A stretch of 64,000 nt of DNA from Microbacterium sp. Gd 4-13 (GTDB lineage Bacteria; Actinomycetota; Actinomycetes; Actinomycetales; Microbacteriaceae), in NCBI RefSeq assembly GCF_003095395.1, contig NZ_QEIJ01000002.1:186001-250000 (forward strand), written 5' to 3'. The first letter of the stretch is position 1; each line of letters begins with the position of its first letter. Positions 52,443-63,256 of this stretch are shown one piece after another. Under the pieces are notes generated by a model. That model worked only from the letters and a program-made list of their open reading frames with translations. It was not told the origin of the DNA and ran no database searches. A program made the translations under genes and the position numbers.

Positions 52443-53690
52443 ATGGATGCTGCGCGGGCCATGACAGCATTCTTCGACGCGCCCGTGAAGGGCAAGAACC
52501 TCGATGATCTCCGCCGCACGAACCTCGCCACGGCCCTCGGTCTGATCCACGCCGCCCGCTCGATATCGCGGGCCGACCTGACGCGCTCGATGGGGCTGAA
52601 CCGCTCGACCATCGCGACGATCGTGGCCGACCTCGAGGCGCGCGATCTGATCGTCATCGGCGGAGCGCGCGACACCAAGCGCATCGGTCGCCCCAGCCTC
52701 GAGATCTCGACGTCCGATCGTCATGTGGTGATCGCGGTCAACCCCGAGCTCGATGCGACGACCCTCGGGATCGTGGCGATGGGCGGGCGTGTGCTCCGCG
52801 AGGTGCGCATGGATCACGAGCGCCCCCCGTCGGCCCGCGAGGTCGTCAACTCGGTGCGGGCCCTCGTCGCGGGCATGCAGCCCGAGCTCGGGCAGCGACA
52901 CGAGGTGCTCGGCGTCGCGCTCGCGGTGCCGGGGCTCGTCTCGGCCGTCGACGGCTCGGTGCGTCTCGCTCCTCACCTCGAGTGGGTGGACGAGCCGATC
53001 GCGGCGATGCTCGCCGAGGCACTCGGGGTTCCGGCGTGGGCGGTCAACGACGCGAGCTGCGGGGTCGTGGCCGAGGTGCTGTTCGGGGCGGGGATCGGCA
53101 GCGGCAACGTCGTGTACCTGAACGGTGGCGCGAGCGGCGTGGGCGGTGGAGTCGTCGCCGAATCGCGTCTCATCCAGGGCCGCGGGGGTTTTGGTGGGGA
53201 GATCGGACATACCCTGGTGCGCTCCGACGGGGCCGCGTGCCGGTGCGGGTCGCGGGGGTGTCTGGAGGCCGAGGTGACCCGCAACGCCTTGCTCGCGGCG
53301 GTCTCCCTCGAGCCCGCCCGCGCGCACGAGCTGGAGGCGTTGCTGTCCGAGGCCTACGCGCAGAGCGATGACGTCCGCGCGCTCGTCGACGCGCAGCTCT
53401 CGTGCCTCGCGGTGGCGTTGCGGACGACCGTGAACATGCTCAATCCCGAGGTCGTCGTGCTCGGCGGATTCCTCGAGATCCTGGGGCGGATCGGGGGCGA
53501 GAGGCTCGAACGGATGCTGCGCGAGGTGGCCCTTCCCGGGCCCGGCCAGCAGGTACGTCTCGAGGGTGCGCGGCTCGGGCGCATGAACCTCCTCATCGGG
53601 GCGGCGGAGCTCGCGTTCCGCCCGCTGCTGAGCGACCCGGCGGCAGCTCCCGTGGTCGCCGGCCGCGAGTACGTCGGCGGCGCCCTCTAG
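52443..53690 (+). CDS. ROK family transcriptional regulator
   Basis: This 415-residue protein has an N-terminal winged-helix (about 20-85, RRTNLATALGLIHAARSISRADLTRSMGLNRSTIATIVADL) and a ROK domain. The ROK zinc motif reads HTLVRSDGAACRCGSRGCLEAEV, with the expected cysteines and histidine, and the phosphate loop region YLNGGASGVGGGVV is present. Such proteins are usually repressors that respond to sugars (NagC/XylR type). It is followed by the 2094-residue sugar-dehydrogenase-like gene on the same strand, a plausible target. An ATG at 52461 is an alternative start. Confidence 0.93.
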   Translation: MDAARAMTAFFDAPVKGKNLDDLRRTNLATALGLIHAARSISRADLTRSMGLNRSTIATIVADLEARDLIVIGGARDTKRIGRPSLEISTSDRHVVIAVNPELDATTLGIVAMGGRVLREVRMDHERPPSAREVVNSVRALVAGMQPELGQRHEVLGVALAVPGLVSAVDGSVRLAPHLEWVDEPIAAMLAEALGVPAWAVNDASCGVVAEVLFGAGIGSGNVVYLNGGASGVGGGVVAESRLIQGRGGFGGEIGHTLVRSDGAACRCGSRGCLEAEVTRNALLAAVSLEPARAHELEALLSEAYAQSDDVRALVDAQLSCLAVALRTTVNMLNPEVVVLGGFLEILGRIGGERLERMLREVALPGPGQQVRLEGARLGRMNLLIGAAELAFRPLLSDPAAAPVVAGREYVGGAL

Positions 53691-53781
53691 AAGCGCGGCC
53701 GCGCGCGCTCCACCCTCTGCTGCCGCCGATGCGGGCAGCGCGGGCTGCGCGATGTCGTCACCGGCGACCGCTCGACAGGTA

Positions 53782-53814
53782 TGTCTTGACAGACAACAAA
53801 TGGAACTCATAGGG
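53782..53814 (+). promoter_or_regulatory. promoter upstream of the 2094-residue protein, with small palindrome
   Basis: A consensus TTGACA (53787-53791 plus the preceding T at 53786) is followed after 16-17 bases by CATAGG/ATAGGG (53808-53814). The dyad TGTCT-TGAC-AGACA (53782-53795) overlaps the -35 and is a candidate site for the ROK regulator encoded upstream. The gap between the two genes is 223 bp, the rest of which shows nothing further. Confidence 0.5.
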
Positions 53815-53913
53815 TTGCCGCAACCACCGGATGCACCGTCGCTCCCTTGGCGCCCCGCCCCACGCGGGTGATCCGACCACACCGACGGTGGCTCGGCTCG
53901 AGAGGATGACCCC

Positions 53914-56900
53914 TTGTACACAGCTGTACGAAACCGCCGATCTCGCGTCATGGCGAGCCTCACCGCTGCCGCCCTCGCGATACCCCTCGCACTGATGAGC
54001 GCACCTGCTGCGACGGCCGCGCCGCCGGCACCCGCCGCCGCTCCCGTGCAGGCCGCAGCCGAGGAGGCGGGCGAGTTCCGCGCCCTCGTCTTCTCGAAGA
54101 CGGCCGGCTTCCGGCACGACTCCATCCCCGCCGGGATCGCGTCGATCGAGAAGCTCGGTGCCGACAACGGCTTCGACGTCGACACGACGGAGGACGCCGC
54201 GGCGTTCACCGATGAGAACCTCGCCGCCTACGACGTCGTCATCTGGCTGTCGACGACCGGCGACGTGCTCAACGCCGACCAGCAGGCGGCGTTCGAGCGG
54301 TACATCCAGGCCGGCGGCGGCTACGCGGGCGTGCACGCGGCCTCCGACACCGAGTACGAGTGGCCCTGGTACAACGAGCTGGTCGGCGCCTACTTCCAGG
54401 GCCACCCCGCACCCCAGAACGCGGAGGTCAAGGTCGAAGACCACGCGCACCCCTCCACCGCGCACCTCCCGGAGGTCTGGCCGCGCTACGACGAGTGGTA
54501 CGACTTCCGCACGAACCCGCGTGACGACGTGCACGTGCTCATGTCGCTCGACGAGTCGACCTACACCGGCGGCGGCATGGGCGTGGACCACCCGCTGGCC
54601 TGGTGCCAGACCTACGACGGCGGCCGCGCCTGGTACACCGGCGGCGGGCACACGAACGAGTCGTTCGAAGACGCCGCGTTCGTCGAGCACCTGCTCGGCG
54701 GCATCCGCACCGCGGCGGGCGTCGAAGACGCCGACTGCAACGCGACGCAGAGCGAGAGCTTCGAGCTCGTCGCCCTCGACACGAACACCGGCAACCCGAT
54801 GGCCCTCGAAGTGGCCGACGACACCACGGTGTTCTACGCCGAGCGCAACGGTCGCGTGCAGCGCATCGACCCCGAGACCCAGCAGACCACCACGGCGCTG
54901 AGCCTGCCGGTCACCCTCGGAAACGAAGACGGTCTGCTCGGCCTGGTGCTCGACCCCGACTTCGCCACCAACAACTGGCTCTACGTCTACTGGTCGCCGA
55001 CGACGGTCACCCCGGAGGACGGCCCCCACAACCGCATCTCGCGCTTCACGTACGACCGGGAGACCCAGACCTTCGACGCGGCGTCCGAGAAGGCGCTGCT
55101 GAAGGTGAAGACCCAGCGCAACACCTGCTGCCACGCGGGCGGCGACATGGTCTTCGACCTCGACGGCAACCTCATCCTCGCCACCGGCGACAACACCAAC
55201 CCGTTCGAGTCCGACGGCTACACGCCGATCGACGAGCGCTCCGGTCGCAGCGACTACGACGCGCAGGGCAGCGCGGGCAACACGAACGACCTCCGCGGCA
55301 AGATCATCCGCATCACGCCGCAGGACGACGGCACCTACACCGTCCCCGAGGGCAACCTCTTCGCCGAGGGCACCGCCCAGACGCGCGCCGAGGTCTACGC
55401 CATGGGCTTCCGCAACCCGTTCCGGATCGGTCTCGACCCGTACACCGGCAACGTGCTCGTGGGCGACTACGGCCCCGACGCGGGCGCGGCGAACCCGTCG
55501 CGCGGCCCGGCCGCGACGACCGAATGGAACATCGTCGACGAGCCCGGCAACTACGGCTGGCCGTACTGCGCCGGTGTCACCTGCTACAACGACTACAACT
55601 TCGGCACCCGCGTCTCGGGCGCGGTGTTCGACCCGCAGAACCTCGTCAACAACAGCCCGAACAACACCGGGCTGACGAACCTGCCGCCCGTCATCCAGCC
55701 CGAGTACTGGGGCTCCAGCGGCGCCGACAACCCCTTCAAGGAGATCGGCAACGGCTCGGGCTACAGCGGCGCCCCGATGGGCGGACCCGTCTACCAGTTC
55801 GACCCCGAGCTCGACTCCGACGTGAAGTGGCCCGCCTACTGGGACAACAAGGCCATCTTCGGAGACTGGAACGCCGGTCAGGTCTTCAGCATGCAGCTGA
55901 ACACCGACACGACGGATGCGGCGCGCAACACCGAGATCGTCGACGTGAACCGTGTTCTCCCCGGCATCCTCGACCCGGCTCAGGGCTTCTACCGGGCCAT
56001 GGACATGACGTGGGGTCCGGAAGGCGCCCTCTACGTCATCGACTGGGGCCAGGGCTTCGGCGGCGACAACGCCAGCTCGGGCATCTACCGGATCGACTAC
56101 GTGCAGGCGAACCCCTCGCCACTGGCCCGAGCGAGCTCCGACGTCACCAACGGCGCGGGCGACACCCTCGCGGTGAACTTCTCCTCCGAGGGCACACGCC
56201 ACCCGGCGGGCAAGTCGTTCACCCTCGAGTGGGACTTCGGTGACGGATCGCCGACGTCGAGCGAGGCCGACCCCGCGCACACCTATGAGGGAGTCGGCCA
56301 GTACACGGCCACCCTCACGGTGACCGACGAGGACGGACGCACCTCGATCGCCACCATCAACCTGGTCGTCGGCAACGCCGAGCCGAAGGTGGAGATCGTC
56401 TTCCCGCAGTCGGGCGGATTCTTCAACTGGGGTGACGAGGTTGCGTACGAGGTCGTCATCACCGACCCGGATGCGTCGGAGCCGATCGACTGCGCCAAGG
56501 TGCAGGTGCTCCCGGCCCTCGGCCACGACTCGCACCAGCACCCCTGGGGTGAGCTGAGCGGCTGCTCGGGCAGCATCCCCACCGGCCGCGACGGCGGGCA
56601 CGGCATCACCTCGAACATCTTCTGGGTGGTCGACGTGCGCTACACCGACGACGGCGGAGCCGCGGGCGTGCCCCTCACCGGGTACGGCACGAACATCCTG
56701 AACCCGAAGCACTTCGAGGCCGAGTTCTTCGCCGCCACCGGCAACGTCGACGGACCCGGTGGTGTGCAGACCGAGACCACGGGCGACGAGGGCGGCGGAC
56801 TGAACCTGTCGTACGTCGAGCCGGGCGACTGGTGGTCGTACGAGCCGATCAACTTCACCGGGATCGACGGGCTGCGCGCCCGCCTCGCCTCGCCGGACGC

Positions 56901-59900
56901 GGGCGGCTCGATCTCGATGCGGTGGAATTCGCCGACCGGGCCGGAGATCGGCACGATCGACTTCACCGCGACCGGAGCCTGGCAGACCTACCAGTATTTC
57001 GACGCCGAGCTCGGCGATCTCCCCCAGGAGACCGGCACGCTGTACTTCGTCCTCAACTCGGGCGGCGTCAACGTGAACTACTTCGACTGGGTCGGCGACG
57101 GAGTGGAGAGCAACGGACTCCCGGTCGTCACGCTGAACGTCGACGCGCGATCGGGCGCAGCGCCGCTCGTCGTGAACGCGACGGCAGCGGCGACCGACCC
57201 CGAGGGAGGCCCGGTGACCCTGCAGTGGGACCAGGGCACGGGTGACGGTTTCGTGGCGGGCGAGGGTGAGAAGCAGTTCATCTACGAGACGCCGGGCACC
57301 TACCTGCTGACCGTGCGCGCTACCGACGAGCAGGGCGCCTACCGCGACGAGGTCGTGCAGATCACCGTGTCGACGCCGGGCGGCGAGACCTGCCTGTCGG
57401 GTCGCTCCGACGGGTTCGACGGCGACGCGCTCGACACCGACCGGTGGAACCGCAACGTGCGGGTCAACCAGGACCTCCGCGTCGAGAACGGCAGCCTCGT
57501 GATCCCCGCGAGCAAGACCGACATCTACGGTGCCGGTGGTGACACGCCGAACATCGTGCTGCAGGACCTCCCGGAGGGGGCCTGGCAGGCCACCGCCAAG
57601 GTGACGCTGCCGGCGCGGGCGACCTACCAGCAGGCCGGTCTGCTCGTCTACGGCGATGACGACAACTACGCCAAGATGGTGCTCCAGGCGCGTGACGCCA
57701 GCGCCGCCGGACGCGTGTTCCAGTTCATCCGCGAGGAGAACGGAACCCCGAACGAGGTTGCGGCCTCGAACACGTCGCCCCTGGGCGAGGCGTTCCCCGA
57801 CACCTACTTCGTGCGGTTCACGAGCGACGGAAGCAACCTGCAGGCGTCGTACTCCGCCGACGGTTCGACCTTCACGTCGATGACCGAGACGAAGCAGCTC
57901 GCCGGCATCACAAACCCGCGCATCGGCCTCGCGGCCTTCGCGAACAGCGGGTCGGCGCCCAGCGTGATCAACGCCCAGTTCGACTGGTTCCACATCACGC
58001 CGGACGACACGGCCTCGGCCGCCACGCCCGACGACGAGTTCGACGGCACGTCACTCGACGCCTGCCGCTGGACCGTCGAGAACCCGCAGCCCGAGGGCTA
58101 CCGGGTCGCCGGGGGCGAGCTGCAGATCGACACCACGCCGAACGACATCTACGGTGCCGACACCGGTGTGCCGAACTTCGTGACGCAGGCGCAGCCCGAC
58201 GGTGACTGGGTCGTCGAGACGAAGGTCGACGCCTCGCGCCTGGACCGGGCCTACCAGCAGGGTGGCCTGATCCTTCGCGCCGACGACGACAACTACGTGA
58301 AGATCGACATCCTGGCGACCGGTTCGGGGGGTGACAACCCGCCGCGCAACCTCGAGTTCCGCAGCGAGGTCGGTGGCGTGGTCCAGAACCCGCAGCCGAA
58401 CGCGGCGGCGCCGTCGAACGGCATCGTCTGGCTGCGACTGGCCAAGACCGGCACGACCATCTCCGGGTCGTACAGCGCCGACGGCACCACGTGGAGCGCC
58501 TTCGCCGAGACGTTCGAGAACCAGCCGGCGGCAGCCGGTCGGGTCGGCCTCTACGCACTGGGCAACTCCGCGCAGGGCCAGGTCTCGAAGACCGCGCACT
58601 TCGACTACTTCCGGGTGATCGACACCGCCGCCGAGCCGATCTCGGTGAGCGCTGCGCTCGACCCGGCGGAGCCGACGGGCGAGAACGGGTGGTACACGGA
58701 TGGCGTAGACGTCACGGTCACCACGACCGGTGGCGGCGAGAGCACGGTCTACCGTGAGATCAACGTCGACGGGGCCGGCTGGGTCGAGTACACCTCGGCC
58801 GTGCGGGTGACCGGAGACGGTGAGCACACGGTGCAGTTCCGAGCGTCGGCCCCGAACCAGGAGCCGATCACCGACGAGGTGTCGTTCAAGATCGATGCGC
58901 TCGCACCGGTGAGCACGGCGGTCGTCGACGTCGTCGCCAGCCCGCGGACGCTGACCCTCGCGGCGACGGACGCCACGAGCGGTGTGGAGTCGATCGAGTA
59001 CCGCATCGGCGAGGGGGAGTGGACCGCGTACGAGTCGGTCGTGTCCCTGACCGACGAGGCTCAGACGGTCTGGCACCGCGCCACCGACGAGGCCGGCAAC
59101 ACGTCGGAGGCCGTCAGCGTCGAGGTGCCGGCAGTCTCGGAGGAGACTCCGGTGATCAGCCTCGAGGTCGGGCTCGACCCGTCGCTGCCGAACGGCGAGA
59201 ACGGGTGGTACGTCGACGAGGTCGAGGTCAGCGCAACGGCCACGACCACGGGTGAGGAGCCGGTCTCGGTGGAGTACTCCACCGATGGCGAGACGTTCGT
59301 CGCCCTGGGCGAGTCGCTCGTGATCGACGACGAGGGCACGACCACCCTGTGGATTCGTGCCACCGACGGCGAGAACGTGTCGGTGACCGAGCAGCGGATC
59401 ATCCGCCTCGACACGGTCGTCCCGACCGCGTCGGCCGAGGTCGCGACGCGCACCGTCACCCTCGCGGCGACGGACGCGACGAGCGGCATCGACCGGATCG
59501 AGTATCGCCTGAGCGCCGACGGCGCGTGGGTCTCGTACGCCGAGCCGATCGTCGTCCCCGGTACCGCTGCCGCCGCGGTCGCGTTCCGCGCGGTCGACGT
59601 GGCGGGCAACGTCGGTGCCGACCAGGCCGCCGAGGTCGCCGAGGTGATCGTCGATCCCGAGCCGCAGCCCGACCCGTCGGTCGTGGTGAACCCCACCGGG
59701 GTCGCCGTGGGCGGACAGGTCTCGGTCACTGGTGCGCATCTGCCCGCCGACACCGCGGTGGAGATCTGGATCCTCTCCGAACCGCTGCGGTTGGCGACCG
59801 TGCAGACGAACGCCAGCGGCACGTTCTCAGTGAATGTCACCATCCCGGCAGGCGTCGACCCCGGCGTGCACCACATCGCCCTCCGTATCGACGGCGCCGA

Positions 59901-60198
59901 GGTGGCCCGCAGCGGTGAGCTGACGGTCACGGCGGCACCCGGTGGCGGCGGCACCGACCCCGGTACCGGCCCGGGCACCGACCCCGGCACCGGTCCGGGA
60001 ACGGGTCCCGGCACGGGCACCGGACCGGGCACCGGCACCGGCGCAGGTTCGGGCAGCGGTGGCGGCACGGGTGGCGGAAGTCTCCCGGCGACCGGTTCGG
60101 ACGCCTGGCAGCTGCAGCTCCCCTTCGGAGCGGGCCTGCTGCTCCTGGGAGCCCTGGTCTACCTGGTCACGCGCCGTCGCCGCGGAGCACAGGACTGA
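53914..60198 (+). CDS. cell-wall-anchored ThuA / glucose-sorbosone dehydrogenase multidomain protein
   Basis: This 2094-residue secreted protein starts with TTG at 53914 (GAGAGGATG upstream). In order: signal peptide (about 1-36, ends in ATAA); ThuA-like domain (about 55-270, FRALVFSKTAGFRHDSI); PQQ-type glucose/sorbosone dehydrogenase beta-propeller (about 282-731, with AMGFRNPFRIGLDP and NEDGLLGLVLDPDF); PKD domain (about 745-825, WDFGDGSPTSSEADPAHTY); CBM6-type module (about 934-1063); a second PKD-like domain; two related DUF1349/concanavalin-like modules (about 1166-1362 and 1373-1568); repeated Ig/OmpL47-like modules (about 1575-1930, with LAATDATSG twice); an Ig domain; a Gly/Thr/Pro linker; and a sorting signal LPATG (2057-2061), a helix and RRRRG tail. 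It probably oxidises or modifies sugars at the cell surface. Confidence 0.9.
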   Translation: MYTAVRNRRSRVMASLTAAALAIPLALMSAPAATAAPPAPAAAPVQAAAEEAGEFRALVFSKTAGFRHDSIPAGIASIEKLGADNGFDVDTTEDAAAFTDENLAAYDVVIWLSTTGDVLNADQQAAFERYIQAGGGYAGVHAASDTEYEWPWYNELVGAYFQGHPAPQNAEVKVEDHAHPSTAHLPEVWPRYDEWYDFRTNPRDDVHVLMSLDESTYTGGGMGVDHPLAWCQTYDGGRAWYTGGGHTNESFEDAAFVEHLLGGIRTAAGVEDADCNATQSESFELVALDTNTGNPMALEVADDTTVFYAERNGRVQRIDPETQQTTTALSLPVTLGNEDGLLGLVLDPDFATNNWLYVYWSPTTVTPEDGPHNRISRFTYDRETQTFDAASEKALLKVKTQRNTCCHAGGDMVFDLDGNLILATGDNTNPFESDGYTPIDERSGRSDYDAQGSAGNTNDLRGKIIRITPQDDGTYTVPEGNLFAEGTAQTRAEVYAMGFRNPFRIGLDPYTGNVLVGDYGPDAGAANPSRGPAATTEWNIVDEPGNYGWPYCAGVTCYNDYNFGTRVSGAVFDPQNLVNNSPNNTGLTNLPPVIQPEYWGSSGADNPFKEIGNGSGYSGAPMGGPVYQFDPELDSDVKWPAYWDNKAIFGDWNAGQVFSMQLNTDTTDAARNTEIVDVNRVLPGILDPAQGFYRAMDMTWGPEGALYVIDWGQGFGGDNASSGIYRIDYVQANPSPLARASSDVTNGAGDTLAVNFSSEGTRHPAGKSFTLEWDFGDGSPTSSEADPAHTYEGVGQYTATLTVTDEDGRTSIATINLVVGNAEPKVEIVFPQSGGFFNWGDEVAYEVVITDPDASEPIDCAKVQVLPALGHDSHQHPWGELSGCSGSIPTGRDGGHGITSNIFWVVDVRYTDDGGAAGVPLTGYGTNILNPKHFEAEFFAATGNVDGPGGVQTETTGDEGGGLNLSYVEPGDWWSYEPINFTGIDGLRARLASPDAGGSISMRWNSPTGPEIGTIDFTATGAWQTYQYFDAELGDLPQETGTLYFVLNSGGVNVNYFDWVGDGVESNGLPVVTLNVDARSGAAPLVVNATAAATDPEGGPVTLQWDQGTGDGFVAGEGEKQFIYETPGTYLLTVRATDEQGAYRDEVVQITVSTPGGETCLSGRSDGFDGDALDTDRWNRNVRVNQDLRVENGSLVIPASKTDIYGAGGDTPNIVLQDLPEGAWQATAKVTLPARATYQQAGLLVYGDDDNYAKMVLQARDASAAGRVFQFIREENGTPNEVAASNTSPLGEAFPDTYFVRFTSDGSNLQASYSADGSTFTSMTETKQLAGITNPRIGLAAFANSGSAPSVINAQFDWFHITPDDTASAATPDDEFDGTSLDACRWTVENPQPEGYRVAGGELQIDTTPNDIYGADTGVPNFVTQAQPDGDWVVETKVDASRLDRAYQQGGLILRADDDNYVKIDILATGSGGDNPPRNLEFRSEVGGVVQNPQPNAAAPSNGIVWLRLAKTGTTISGSYSADGTTWSAFAETFENQPAAAGRVGLYALGNSAQGQVSKTAHFDYFRVIDTAAEPISVSAALDPAEPTGENGWYTDGVDVTVTTTGGGESTVYREINVDGAGWVEYTSAVRVTGDGEHTVQFRASAPNQEPITDEVSFKIDALAPVSTAVVDVVASPRTLTLAATDATSGVESIEYRIGEGEWTAYESVVSLTDEAQTVWHRATDEAGNTSEAVSVEVPAVSEETPVISLEVGLDPSLPNGENGWYVDEVEVSATATTTGEEPVSVEYSTDGETFVALGESLVIDDEGTTTLWIRATDGENVSVTEQRIIRLDTVVPTASAEVATRTVTLAATDATSGIDRIEYRLSADGAWVSYAEPIVVPGTAAAAVAFRAVDVAGNVGADQAAEVAEVIVDPEPQPDPSVVVNPTGVAVGGQVSVTGAHLPADTAVEIWILSEPLRLATVQTNASGTFSVNVTIPAGVDPGVHHIALRIDGAEVARSGELTVTAAPGGGGTDPGTGPGTDPGTGPGTGPGTGTGPGTGTGAGSGSGGGTGGGSLPATGSDAWQLQLPFGAGLLLLGALVYLVTRRRRGAQD

Positions 60199-60205
60199 CC
60201 CCCCA

Positions 60206-60248
60206 CCGAGGGAAGCCCCGGGCGCGATGCGTCCGGGGCTTCCCTCGG
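60206..60248 (+). terminator. strong hairpin terminator behind the wall-anchored protein
   Basis: Perfect 16-bp arms, CCGAGGGAAGCCCCGG (60206-60221) and its complement (60233-60248), enclose an 11-base loop, seven bases after the stop. Confidence 0.85.
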
Positions 60249-60287
60249 GTCTCGGCTTCCCCCTCGATCACGAGAGAAGATGACACC

Positions 60288-60836
60288 ATGACGAAGACTG
60301 TCCTTCGCCCATTCGGTGCGGCCCTCGCCTTCCTGCTGGCCGCCGCTTTCGTCCTCTTGGCACCCGGCGCCGCACGCGCGCACGGCGGGCCGATCCAGCT
60401 GACCATCGGTCCGGACGGCATCGGAGGCGTGTCGCTCTATGCCCAGTACGCGCGGGACGGGCACATGGTCGACGAGATCATCGATCCGCTCGTGACGGCG
60501 AAGGCCGACGACGGGCGCACCGCCGGGCCCATCTCGCTCGTCTCGTCGTCGGAAGGACAGGGGCGCTGGGTGAGTGAGCAGCCCTTCCTCGGCGAGGGCC
60601 GGTGGACGGTCACGGTCCGCACGACCACTCCCGACGTCGCGGAGACGACCGCGGTCTTCACCGTGGCCGAGCTGGACGAGCCGATCAGCGCTCAGACCAC
60701 ATCCGCGGTGGCAGACGACGACGCATCTTCCGCCCTCGGAGTCGGAATCATCGGACTCGGCGCGGGGGTGCTCCTCGTCGGTAGCGTGGTGGGGGCGATC
60801 GTGCTCCGCCGCCGCACGAAAGACCGAACGGTCTGA
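60288..60836 (+). CDS. small exported membrane-anchored protein, CopC/YtkA-like
   Basis: This 182-residue protein has a signal peptide ending in ARAHG, a beta-rich extracellular domain (about 34-130, including GRWVSEQPFLGEGRWTVTVRTTT), and one C-terminal helix (about 150-172) with an RRRTK anchor. The mature N-terminus beginning with His after Ala recalls CopC/YtkA-like domains, but the copper-binding methionines are absent and the match is weak. It lies between the sugar-dehydrogenase-like gene and a TIR-like gene (one base apart from the latter), so it may be co-transcribed with the TIR-like gene. Confidence 0.65.
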   Translation: MTKTVLRPFGAALAFLLAAAFVLLAPGAARAHGGPIQLTIGPDGIGGVSLYAQYARDGHMVDEIIDPLVTAKADDGRTAGPISLVSSSEGQGRWVSEQPFLGEGRWTVTVRTTTPDVAETTAVFTVAELDEPISAQTTSAVADDDASSALGVGIIGLGAGVLLVGSVVGAIVLRRRTKDRTV

Positions 60837-60837
60837 G

Positions 60838-61308
60838 ATGAGCGCGACGAGCATCGAGTCCCCCGTCCGGTCGGCCGTGCGTCGGAGTACCGGAGCCGTA
60901 GCCGTCGAGTCGAAGGTGATCTTCGTGTCGTTCGCCGTCGAGGACGAGCATCGCGAAGCATCCTTCCGCGCGCAGACCTTCCGCACCCGCGACCCCTTCG
61001 TCTTCGTCGACCTGGCGGTCAAGCGACCCGATGACCGCACCTGGGTGCGTCGCGCGCGTCACCGCATCGAAGGGTGCGACGCGGTGATCGCGCTGGTGAG
61101 CCGGCACACCCCGTCGTCCGAGGGGCAGACGTGGGAATTGCATCGTGCGCGCGAGGCGGGAAAGCCGATTCTCTGCGTGTGGGCAGACCCCGAAGACCAG
61201 TCGCCCTTCGCCGGCCTGGCGATGGCCGAGTGGGGTTCGCCCGAGATCGCTGCGTTCATCGACGCGATCGAGTGCTGCAAGCCCGCGTGGGGCGCACGGC
61301 TGCCGTGA
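60838..61308 (+). CDS. TIR-like domain protein (DUF1863/MTH538 type)
   Basis: This 156-residue protein has an unstructured N-terminus of about 25 residues, then a TIR-like domain of the MTH538/DUF1863 family: KVIFVSFAVEDEHREASFRAQ, FVFVDLAVKRPDDRTWVRRARHRIEGCDAVIALVSRHTPSSEG, TWELHRAREAGKPILCVWAD. The Glu of TWELHRA fits the conserved glutamate of NAD-processing TIR domains. Relatives include ThsB of the Thoeris anti-phage system. No ThsA-like (SIR2 or SLOG) partner is encoded nearby. The start follows the upstream stop by a single base, so it is co-translated with the membrane-protein gene. Confidence 0.8.
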   Translation: MSATSIESPVRSAVRRSTGAVAVESKVIFVSFAVEDEHREASFRAQTFRTRDPFVFVDLAVKRPDDRTWVRRARHRIEGCDAVIALVSRHTPSSEGQTWELHRAREAGKPILCVWADPEDQSPFAGLAMAEWGSPEIAAFIDAIECCKPAWGARLP

Positions 61309-61383
61309 TCCCCCGGCACACGGGCGACGGGTAGCGGGGACCGCGCTCCGCCGCTGGCGGACGATGCGGCGAGGCGGTCTCGC

Positions 61384-63125
<1,742 letters not shown>

Positions 63126-63256
63126 CTATGCCGAAGCATCCGTCCCCGGGTCGTGGGGCCCGCCCCGTTGACCGCGAGACCGCTCCCGGTCGACGAAACC
63201 CGGGCTCTATGTCGGGGTCTCGCCGGCGGAAAGCGGTCTCGCATCGGGGGTCGTGC

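Noticed and set aside
53758..57993. 1411-codon open frame on the minus strand opposite the ThuA-type protein
   Set aside because: It is a composition shadow in GC-rich DNA: no recognisable domain, residue mix dominated by Arg/Val/Asp/Gly, and it lies wholly opposite a gene with clear domains.
60838..61308. complete Thoeris defence system
   Set aside because: Only a ThsB-like fold is present; no ThsA-type NAD-binding effector lies within the window.
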